64,000 nt of DNA from Gemmatimonadales bacterium (lineage in GTDB: Bacteria; Gemmatimonadota; Gemmatimonadetes; Gemmatimonadales; GWC2-71-9), in the NCBI GenBank assembly GCA_036265815.1, contig DATAOI010000011.1:1-64000 (forward strand). The letters run 5' to 3'. Below, in pieces: positions 16,867-23,383 of this stretch. Both the position numbers and the translations under genes were made by a program. The stretch's first letter is position 1. The number at the start of each line of letters is the position of its first letter. The notes beneath the pieces were generated by a model. It was not told the origin of the DNA. It did no database searches and was given only the letters and a program-made list of their open reading frames with translations.

Positions 16867-18096
16867 ATGCCCGTCAACGTCACCTCTGAAATCGGTCAGC
16901 TCCAGACGGTCCTGGTGCACACGCCCGGCCGGGAGCTGGAGGCGGTGACGCCGGGGAACCGCGAAGATTACCTGTACGACGACATCATCGACCTGGAGAT
17001 CGCCCAGCGGGAGCACCGCCAGTTCGTCTCGGTGCTGCGCCGCTTCGCGCGGGTGTTCCAGGTGCGGGACCTGCTGGCCGAGATCCTGGCGGAGCCCGAG
17101 GCGCGGGATTTCCTGATCAGCAAGACGATGGATGTGTTTCCCTCGGACGAGCTGGCCCAGCGGCTGGGCATCCTGCCGCCGGCGCAAATCGTCGAGATGC
17201 TGATCGAAGGCACCCGGGAGGAAGTCGGTCCCTTCGCCCGAGCGCTCAACGAGGAGGGGTTCGCCTTTCCTCCACTGCCCAACCTCTTCTTCCCCCGCGA
17301 CATCGGCATGGTGCTCGGCCGGCACGCCGTGGTCGGCTCGATGCGTCACGGGGTGCGCTGGACCGAAGAGCTGCTGATCAAGGCCCTCTTCCGCTTCCAC
17401 CCCGAGCTGGCCAACGCCGGTCTGCTGTACGACGGGTCCGAGGAGCGTCGCAGCAACTACACCTTGGAGGGCGGAGACGTCCACTACCTGCGTCCCGACC
17501 TCCTGGTACTCGGCTTCAGTGAGCGCACCTCCCCGGCGGCGCTCGACGAACTGTGCGAGGCCGTGTTCGGCCAGGGTGAAGTCACCGACATCGTCGTCGT
17601 GGTCATGCCCCGGGCCCCGACCGCGATCCACCTGGACATGGTCTTCACCCACGTCGACCGGGAGCTCTGCGTAGTGTCGCCGCCCTTCTTCGTCGGCCCG
17701 GAGCGGCGGGCGGTGCTGCACCGGAGGAAGGGACAGGAAGGGGTGCGGGAGATGCCCGACTTCTTCACCGCTCTGCGCGAGGTGGCGCTGCCGCTCGAGC
17801 CGGTGTTCGCGGGCGGAGAGCACCGGATCAGCCAGGAGCGGGAGCAGTGGAGCTCCGCCTGCAACTTCCTGGCAGTACGTCCCGGCACCGTCGTGAGCTA
17901 CCGCCGAAACGACGCCACCCTCTGCGAGCTGCAGAAGGCCGGCTTCCGAGTGGTGCCCGCGGTCAATTTCCTCGCCTTTGACGACTGGACCGACGCCAAG
18001 CACCGCACCGCCATCACCATCGAGGGCACCGAGCTGGCCCGGGGTGGTGGTGGGCCCCGCTGCATGTCCCTCCCACTCGCGCGCGGGGCGGTGTGA
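16867..18096 (+). CDS. arcA: Arginine deiminase
   Basis: ATG 16867 gives 409 residues, the usual size. The enzyme converts arginine to citrulline and ammonia. Active-site elements are visible: FFPRDIG (Asp145, where relatives have FTRDP), TLEGGDVHYL (Glu201-Asp204), HLDMVFTHVD (His255), and the C-terminal GGPRCMSLPL with nucleophilic Cys399. No arcB, arcC or arginine antiporter lies nearby, so an ATP-yielding ADI operon is not evident here. TACTTT ends five bases before the ATG and could be a -10 for a leaderless mRNA. The stop overlaps the exonuclease start. Confidence 0.92.
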   Translation: MPVNVTSEIGQLQTVLVHTPGRELEAVTPGNREDYLYDDIIDLEIAQREHRQFVSVLRRFARVFQVRDLLAEILAEPEARDFLISKTMDVFPSDELAQRLGILPPAQIVEMLIEGTREEVGPFARALNEEGFAFPPLPNLFFPRDIGMVLGRHAVVGSMRHGVRWTEELLIKALFRFHPELANAGLLYDGSEERRSNYTLEGGDVHYLRPDLLVLGFSERTSPAALDELCEAVFGQGEVTDIVVVVMPRAPTAIHLDMVFTHVDRELCVVSPPFFVGPERRAVLHRRKGQEGVREMPDFFTALREVALPLEPVFAGGEHRISQEREQWSSACNFLAVRPGTVVSYRRNDATLCELQKAGFRVVPAVNFLAFDDWTDAKHRTAITIEGTELARGGGGPRCMSLPLARGAV

Positions 18097-18944
18097 CGGG
18101 CCTCTCGGTTCACCCGGAGAGCACGCTGGTCGAGCGGGTGCTGCTGGTGCTGCGGGAAGGGCCCAGAGCGGCGGCCACGCTCTGTCATCGGGTGCTGGGT
18201 CTCGCCGGAGCCCAGGAGGCCGTCTGCGACCGCATCGCGGTCGCGCTGCTGGGGGCGGATCCACGGGTGCGCCAGCTCGCGGATGGCCGATGGAGTCTGC
18301 TACCCGAGGCGCAGGGCTCCCCGACGCTCGACGACTGCGCCTTTGCCGTCGTGGACGTCGAGACCACCGGGATGCGGTCCCGCGCGAGCGACCGGATCAC
18401 CGAGATCGCGGTGGTCGTGGTCCAGGGGAACCGGCGGGAGGTGGTGTTCGATTCGCTGGTGAACCCCGGCCGGCCGATTCCTCCGGCCATCTGCGCCATC
18501 ACCAACATCAGCAACGAGATGGTCCGCGACGCCCCGGACTTCGCCCAGGTGGCCGACCAGGTGCTCGCGGCGCTCGCCGGCCGCATCTTCGTGGCCCACA
18601 ACGCCACCTTCGACTGGGGCTTCGTGAGCGCCGAAGTGCGCCGGTCCCGCGATCTCGCGCTGGACGGCCCCCGGCTCTGCACGGTCCGGCTCGCGCGGCG
18701 CCTCCTCAGGGGCATGGTGCGCTCCTGCGGCCTGGACAGCCTCACCCACTACTTCGGGCTGGAGAACGAGGCGCGCCACCGCGCCGCGGGCGACGCCCTG
18801 GTCACCGCCGAGGTGTTGGCCCGGCTGCTTCGTCTCGCCCGGGAGGAGGGGGTGCGTACGCTGCAGGACCTGGAGGGCGTGCAGGCGCGGCGGATGGGCC
18901 GCCGCCGGGCGACGCAAGCGGCCCCGTCACTTCCCCTATTCTGA
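18093..18944 (+). CDS. DEDDh 3'-5' exonuclease with N-terminal extension
   Basis: A 283-residue protein from GTG 18093, overlapping arcA. Residues 1-75 form a helical region, perhaps a winged-helix-like domain. Residues 80-250 are a DnaQ/PolC epsilon-type exonuclease with VVDVETTG, AHNATFDWGF and HRAAGDALVTAEV, covering Exo I, II and III and the DEDDh catalytic residues. The C-terminus is basic. It resembles stand-alone epsilon-like or DNA polymerase III PolC-type exonucleases; its role in repair or proofreading is inferred. Confidence 0.87.
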   Translation: MTGLSVHPESTLVERVLLVLREGPRAAATLCHRVLGLAGAQEAVCDRIAVALLGADPRVRQLADGRWSLLPEAQGSPTLDDCAFAVVDVETTGMRSRASDRITEIAVVVVQGNRREVVFDSLVNPGRPIPPAICAITNISNEMVRDAPDFAQVADQVLAALAGRIFVAHNATFDWGFVSAEVRRSRDLALDGPRLCTVRLARRLLRGMVRSCGLDSLTHYFGLENEARHRAAGDALVTAEVLARLLRLAREEGVRTLQDLEGVQARRMGRRRATQAAPSLPLF

Positions 18945-18973
18945 ATGTCGCCGAGCAGAGGCAACGGGCGCTG

Positions 18974-19810
18974 ATGCGGGCGGCCCTGGCTCTCGCGCTG
19001 ATGGCGCTTGGCTCCGGATCACTCCGGGCACAGAGCCAGCTCCCCGAGGCGGCGATCGAGGATAACTCATTTCTGATCGAGGAGGCGTATAACCAGGAGG
19101 CCGGCGTCGTCCAGCACATCAGCAGCGTGACCCTCACCGGCCCCGGGCGGCGGGATGTGGTGGCGGGCTTCACCCAGGAATGGCCGTTCCGCGGACAGCG
19201 GCATCAGCTGAGCTACACCATACCCTTCCAGATCCAGCAGGGTGACGCGCCGGATGGGTTCGGCGATCTCCTGCTGAACTACCGGCTCCAGCTTCGGAGC
19301 AGCGAACGGGTGGCGGTCGCTCCCCGGCTCTCCCTGATTCTGCCCACCGGAAGCGAAGCCAAGGGATTGGGCGCCGGCACCCTCGGCGGGCAGTTCAACC
19401 TTCCGGTGAGCCTGCGGGTCGGCCCCTCGCTGGCGGCGCATCTGAACGCGGGAATGCAGCTTCTCGCCCGGGTGCGGGACGAGGCGGCCGCCGCGCCGAC
19501 CGACCGCACAGTGACCAGCTACAGCGTCGGTGGCAGCGTCATCGGCCCGGTCACCCGGCCGGTCAACCTGATGCTTGAGTTCGTGCAGGCGTGGTCCGGC
19601 ACGATCGCCCCCGCCGGGGGCGTCACCCATGAGGCGAGCTCCACGCTGAGTCCCGGCATCCGCTTCGCCCTCAACTTCGGCGGGACCCAGATCGTGCCTG
19701 GCGTGGGGATTCCGATCGTGTTCGCGGACGGCGGGCACACCACCGACCTGCTGCTCTACTTCTCGGTCGAGCACTCCTTCCGCCATGGCCAGCAGACCGG
19801 GCCGGATTAG
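18974..19810 (+). CDS. Outer-membrane beta-barrel-like secreted protein
   Basis: ATG 18974 gives 278 residues with a short signal peptide (cleavage likely after LRAQS). The mature part has alternating hydrophobic beta-strand patterns with aromatic girdle residues, ending in LLLYFSVEHSFRHG. It resembles the transporter-like barrels found near aromatic-degradation genes, but the similarity is only by pattern. The long open frame upstream overlaps arcA and the exonuclease and is rejected as coding. Confidence 0.72.
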   Translation: MRAALALALMALGSGSLRAQSQLPEAAIEDNSFLIEEAYNQEAGVVQHISSVTLTGPGRRDVVAGFTQEWPFRGQRHQLSYTIPFQIQQGDAPDGFGDLLLNYRLQLRSSERVAVAPRLSLILPTGSEAKGLGAGTLGGQFNLPVSLRVGPSLAAHLNAGMQLLARVRDEAAAAPTDRTVTSYSVGGSVIGPVTRPVNLMLEFVQAWSGTIAPAGGVTHEASSTLSPGIRFALNFGGTQIVPGVGIPIVFADGGHTTDLLLYFSVEHSFRHGQQTGPD

Positions 19811-19821
19811 ATTCTCCGCCC

Positions 19822-20760
19822 ATGAGCCTCGCGCAGACCTTTCAGATCGGCGCTCTCCGCTGCCACACCCTGGAGGGCGGCCTCCAGCGGCTGGACGGTG
19901 GGGCGATGTTCGGCGTGGTGCCGCGCACCCTCTGGATGACACGGGTCCCGCCGGACGAGCGGAACCGGATCCCCCTGGCCCTACGCTGCCTGCTGGTGGA
20001 GCACGCCGACGGTCTGGTGCTGATCGACACCGGCCTCGGGAACAAGGAGCCGGCGAAGTTCCTGGACGTTTACGGCGTCGAGAATCAAGGTCTGGAGGGC
20101 GCCACCCAGCTGGAAGACGCCCTCGCCTCGGTAGGATTCCTCCCCTCCGACGTCCGCTGGGTGATCAATACCCACCTGCACTTCGATCACGCCGGCGGGA
20201 ACACCACCATGGATCCTGACCTGGAGGACGATCCCCGCCGCCACGTCCGTCCAACCTTTCCCAACGCCACCTACCTGGTGCAGCGGGGCGAGCTCGAGTT
20301 CGCCAGCCACACCAACGAGCGCACCCGGGCGAGCTATCTCCCGGCCAACTTCGAGCCGATCGCCGCGGCTGGACGGTGGAAGCTGCTGGAAGGGGAAGGC
20401 GAGGTGCTGCCCGGAATCTCCGTCCGGCTCACGCCGGGGCACGTCCCCTTCCACCAATCGGTGGTGCTGCGAGACGGCGGGGAGACGGCCGTGTTCCTGG
20501 CCGACCTGATCCCGACCGTCGCCCACCTGCCGCTGCCGTGGATCATGGGCTACGACCTGGAGCCGCTGCGGACGCTCGAGAGCAAGCGGCGGCTGCTGCA
20601 GGAGGCGGTGGCCGGCGGCTGGCGGCTGATCTTCGAGCACGACCCCACCATCGCGTCGGGAGTCCCGGTCGCCGAGGGAAAAGGGGTCGTGCTTTCCGCG
20701 ACCATGCCGGGAGGCACGGTGGCATCTGGCGTGGTGCCGGGGATCGATTTACGCGGTTGA
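19822..20760 (+). CDS. MBL-fold metallo-hydrolase
   Basis: A 312-residue metallo-beta-lactamase-fold hydrolase. The dinuclear zinc motif THLHFDHAGG is at about 117-125, VLIDTGLG near 69, GHVPFHQS near 213 and FLADLIP near 229. The family includes lactonases and quinoprotein-type hydrolases; the substrate is unknown. A TAGATT stretch (19808-19813) eight bases before the ATG could be a -10 for a nearly leaderless transcript. The stop overlaps the infC promoter -35. Confidence 0.88.
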   Translation: MSLAQTFQIGALRCHTLEGGLQRLDGGAMFGVVPRTLWMTRVPPDERNRIPLALRCLLVEHADGLVLIDTGLGNKEPAKFLDVYGVENQGLEGATQLEDALASVGFLPSDVRWVINTHLHFDHAGGNTTMDPDLEDDPRRHVRPTFPNATYLVQRGELEFASHTNERTRASYLPANFEPIAAAGRWKLLEGEGEVLPGISVRLTPGHVPFHQSVVLRDGGETAVFLADLIPTVAHLPLPWIMGYDLEPLRTLESKRRLLQEAVAGGWRLIFEHDPTIASGVPVAEGKGVVLSATMPGGTVASGVVPGIDLRG

Positions 20761-20785
20761 CATGACCCTGGTTCCCGGGTACTTT
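20757..20785 (+). promoter_or_regulatory. Strong predicted promoter of the infC operon
   Basis: TTGACA (20757-20762), a 17-base spacer and TACTTT (20780-20785). The -35 is a perfect consensus and overlaps the stop codon of the MBL gene. Transcription would begin near 20792, giving a leader of about 180 bases before infC. Confidence 0.8.
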
Positions 20786-20915
20786 GCCCGGCCTGTACAA
20801 GTGGGGACTCCAGCTCCCCCACCCTCAGCCTGCCGGCCCCGGTGCCGCAGCGCAACCGGGTCCTGGCAATCCCAGCCGATCGGCCGAGCAGCGGCCCTGG
20901 CGGCGCTGGGCATCG

Positions 20916-20954
20916 CGGGCACCCGGAAGGTTTCGAGGGTGCCCGTTCTCTTTT
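20916..20954 (+). terminator. Intrinsic terminator/attenuator in the infC leader
   Basis: CGGGCACCC (20916-20924) pairs perfectly with GGGTGCCCG (20937-20945); an inner GAA/TTC pairing extends the hairpin, and TTCTCTTTT (20946-20954) follows. An upstream CCGGGT (20856-20861) is complementary to ACCCGG (20921-20926), so an alternative antiterminator is possible. It sits 20 bases before the likely infC start. Confidence 0.7.
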
Positions 20955-20974
20955 ACTGGTTGGAGGCACGCCCA

Positions 20975-21496
20975 CTGTCCACGAACGAACGCGACAAGCG
21001 AACCCGCGTCAACCGCATGATCCGTATCAGCCCGGTCCGCGTCATCACGGCCACGGGCGAACAGCTGGGAGTCCTGCCGATCGAGGAGGCGTTGGCCGCC
21101 GCCCAGGAGCGCGGGTTGGATCTCGTGGAGGTGGCGCCAACCGCTCGGCCTCCCGTCGTCAAGATCATGGACTACGGGAAGTACAAGTTCGAGGAAGCCA
21201 AGGCGGCGCGCGCGGCCAAGAAGAAGCAGCACATCATCCTGCTCAAGGAAGTGAAGTACCGGCCCGGAATCGATGACCACGATTTCGACTTCAAGACCCG
21301 CCACGCGCGGGAGTTTCTGGGTGATGGCAACAAGGTCAAGGTCACCATGATGTTCCGCGGCCGGCAGATCGCCCATCTCGATCTGGGACGGGCGGTGCTG
21401 GACCGGGTGGCGGCAAGCCTGGCCGATGTCGGCAAGATCGAGTCCGACGCCAAGCTGGAAGGCCGTAACATGACGATGGTCATCGCGCCGAAGTAG
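20975..21496 (+). CDS. infC: Translation initiation factor IF-3
   Basis: The IF-3 sequence is unmistakable: RTRVNRMIRISPVRVI, GLDLVEVAP, PPVVKIMDYGKYKFEEAK, and the C-domain FRGRQIAHLDLG and EGRNMTMVIAPK. The start is uncertain. GGAGG (20962-20966) is ideally spaced before CTG 20975, giving 173 residues, the family length. The alternatives are GTG 20939, TTG 20960 and ATG 21017, but only the last is internal to conserved sequence. A rare start codon fits infC, whose non-AUG start allows IF-3 autoregulation in other bacteria. Confidence 0.93.
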   Translation: MSTNERDKRTRVNRMIRISPVRVITATGEQLGVLPIEEALAAAQERGLDLVEVAPTARPPVVKIMDYGKYKFEEAKAARAAKKKQHIILLKEVKYRPGIDDHDFDFKTRHAREFLGDGNKVKVTMMFRGRQIAHLDLGRAVLDRVAASLADVGKIESDAKLEGRNMTMVIAPK

Positions 21497-21616
21497 GACG
21501 GGAAGGGCGGTAAAGGCGGTAAGGCGGTAAGGACGGGAAGGTAGGAGCGGCAGGCGGCGGGGGTTCATATGGTGGACCGGTGGGCCTGACCGCCCTTACC
21601 GCCGTTACCGCCCTAC
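21495..21616. repeat. Second intergenic inverted array of GGCGGTAAG units
   Basis: The left arm (21495-21547) holds GGGCGGTAAA, GGCGGTAAG and GGACGGGAAG units; the right arm (21590-21616) holds CCGCCCTTACC, CCGTTACC and CCGCCCTAC. Units and orientation match the element at 14981-15085. It separates infC from rpmI within one operon and could form a processing or stability hairpin. Confidence 0.78.
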
Positions 21617-21637
21617 GCCCTCTCAAACGGAGCAGCA

Positions 21638-21832
21638 ATGCCAAAGCAAAAAACCAAGCGTGCCGCCATGAAGCGCTTCAAGAAGACCGGTACGGGCAAG
21701 CTCAAGCGCTGGCACGCGAACCACACCCACATCCTGACCAAGAAGACGCGCAAGCGGAAGAACCGGCTCAAGAAGGGCGATCTGGTGAGCTCGGCCGACT
21801 TCCCCCGCGTCAGCCGCCTCCTCCAGGCGTAA
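21638..21832 (+). CDS. rpmI: 50S ribosomal protein bL35
   Basis: A 64-residue, very basic protein beginning [21 protein letters not shown], typical of bL35, with the family core [21 protein letters not shown]. It lies between infC and rplT as in most bacteria. It is separated from infC by the inverted repeat element, which may shape relative expression. ATG 21638 follows AACGGAGCA. Confidence 0.97.
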   Translation: MPKQKTKRAAMKRFKKTGTGKLKRWHANHTHILTKKTRKRKNRLKKGDLVSSADFPRVSRLLQA

Positions 21833-21842
21833 GGAGCGACCA

Positions 21843-22196
21843 ATGCCTCGCGTCAAGAACGGCGTCGCGCACCACGCCCGCAAGAAGAAGATCATGGAGG
21901 CCGCGAAGGGTGCCCGCGGCGGCCGGAGCAAGCTCTACAAGGCGGCCAAGGAAACGGCCGAGCGCGCCATGCGGTACGCCTACCGCGACCGGCGCAAGAA
22001 GAAGGGCGAATTCCGCGCGCTCTGGATCACCCGGATCAATGCCGCGGCCCGGCTCCATGGCCTGAGCTACAGCCGGCTGATGGCCGGATTGAAGAAGGGT
22101 GGCGTGGAGATCAACCGGAAGGTGCTCGCCGACCTCGCGGTGCGAGACATCGACGCGTTCGGCCGGCTGGCCGACGTGGCGAAGAACAACCAGTAG
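21843..22196 (+). CDS. rplT: 50S ribosomal protein bL20
   Basis: A 117-residue protein beginning [27 protein letters not shown], typical of bL20, which is needed early in 50S assembly. In several bacteria bL20 represses its own operon by binding mRNA. The candidate attenuator before infC and the hairpin elements make such feedback possible here, but no bL20-binding site was identified. ATG 21843 follows AAGGAGCG, 10 bases after rpmI. Confidence 0.97.
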   Translation: MPRVKNGVAHHARKKKIMEAAKGARGGRSKLYKAAKETAERAMRYAYRDRRKKKGEFRALWITRINAAARLHGLSYSRLMAGLKKGGVEINRKVLADLAVRDIDAFGRLADVAKNNQ

Positions 22197-22245
22197 GCAT
22201 CATCGACCATAGGGCGGCCGCCGGCCCGCCGCCGTTGTCGCCCGG

Positions 22246-22278
22246 ATGGGGCCGTTCGCGCTCGGCGGGCGGCCCCAT
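22246..22278 (+). other. Hairpin between rplT and pheS
   Basis: ATGGGGCCG (22246-22254) pairs perfectly with CGGCCCCAT (22270-22278) around a 15-base loop. No U-tract follows, so it is not a typical terminator. It could affect mRNA stability or pheS translation, since the pheS start is at 22295. Confidence 0.45.
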
Positions 22279-22294
22279 TCACGCACAGGTCCCC

Positions 22295-23383
22295 ATGTCC
22301 GTGAGTCCCGCATCCATGACCACCGGGTATGCCGATCTCGACGCGCTCCTGCCGCGCCTCGAGGCCGTCCCCAGGCTCGGCCCCGAAGCGCTTGAAGCCG
22401 AGGCGGTGGCCGTCCTGGGCCGGAAGAGCGGCATCCTGACGGCCGCGCTCAAGCGCCTGGCCACGCTCCCCATCGACGAGAGGAAGCGGTTCGGTGCGGC
22501 GGTCAACCAGCTCAAGGTCCGGTTCGAGACCGCCTTCGCCCAGCGGCGGGCGACCGTGGAGGCCGAGCGTCACCGGCGCGAAACCGCGGGACTCGATCTC
22601 ACCATGCCCGGCCGGTCCCGCTGGGTCGGCGCCTCCCACCCGGTCACCCAGGTGGTGGACGAGATCGTGGAGATCTTCCGGGGGATCGGGTTCACCGTGG
22701 CCATCGGACCGGAAGTCGAGACCGAGTGGTACAACTTCCTCGCGCTCAACTTCCCGCCCGACCATCCGGCGATGGACATGCACGACACGCTGTATCTCGA
22801 CGCGCCGCCGGTCGAGGGCGAGCCCGATGGCCGCCTGCTGCTCCGCACGCACACTTCGCCGGTGCAAATCCGGACGCTGCTGGCGTCGCCACCGCCGGTA
22901 CGGGTGGTCATTCCCGGCATGGTCTACCGCAACGACGCATTCGACGCGTCGCACTCGCCCGCGTTCTCCCAGATCGAGGGACTCGCCGTGGACGAGGGAA
23001 TCTCGTTCGTCGACCTCAAGGCCACGCTGATCCATTTCGCCAGGAGCTTCTTCTCGGCCACCACCAGGACGCGCTTCCGCCCGTCCTTCTTCCCGTTCAC
23101 CGAGCCGTCGGCTGAGATGGACGTGGAGTGCCAGCTCTGCCACGGCAGCGGCTGCCCGGCGTGCAAGGGCACCGGCTGGATGGAGATCCTCGGCTGCGGG
23201 ATGGTCCACCCGACCGTGCTGGAGAGCTGCAGCCTCGACTCGGAGCGCTACACCGGCTGGGCGTTCGGGATGGGCCCGCATCGCATCGCGATGCTGAGGT
23301 ATCGCCTGCCCGACATTCGGCTGCTCCTGGAAGGCGACATGCGATTTCTGCAGCAGGTGGCGAGGCGGGGAGAAACGTCATGA
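22295..23383 (+). CDS. pheS: Phenylalanine--tRNA ligase alpha subunit
   Basis: From ATG 22295 the product is 362 residues; ATG 22316 is an alternative. It has an N-terminal coiled coil (about 10-110) and a class II catalytic core. Motifs include HPVTQVVDEIVEIFRGIGF, PDHPAMDMHDTLYL, LLRTHTSPVQIR, FSQIEGLAVD, and the C-terminal GWMEILGCGMVHP and GWAFGMGPHRIAMLRY. A short CxxC-like insertion (CQLCHGSGCPACKG) near residue 280 is a known variant in some phyla. With PheT it forms the alpha2-beta2 enzyme. The stop overlaps the pheT start. Confidence 0.96.
   Translation: MSVSPASMTTGYADLDALLPRLEAVPRLGPEALEAEAVAVLGRKSGILTAALKRLATLPIDERKRFGAAVNQLKVRFETAFAQRRATVEAERHRRETAGLDLTMPGRSRWVGASHPVTQVVDEIVEIFRGIGFTVAIGPEVETEWYNFLALNFPPDHPAMDMHDTLYLDAPPVEGEPDGRLLLRTHTSPVQIRTLLASPPPVRVVIPGMVYRNDAFDASHSPAFSQIEGLAVDEGISFVDLKATLIHFARSFFSATTRTRFRPSFFPFTEPSAEMDVECQLCHGSGCPACKGTGWMEILGCGMVHPTVLESCSLDSERYTGWAFGMGPHRIAMLRYRLPDIRLLLEGDMRFLQQVARRGETS

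Noticed and set aside
20762-20974. In-frame upstream extension of infC from ATG 20762.
   Set aside because: It would add about 70 residues unlike any IF-3, running through a promoter -10 and a terminator hairpin.
22201-22294. Hairpin before pheS as an intrinsic terminator or T-box leader.
   Set aside because: No U-tract follows and no T-box conserved sequence is visible. It is listed only as a hairpin.
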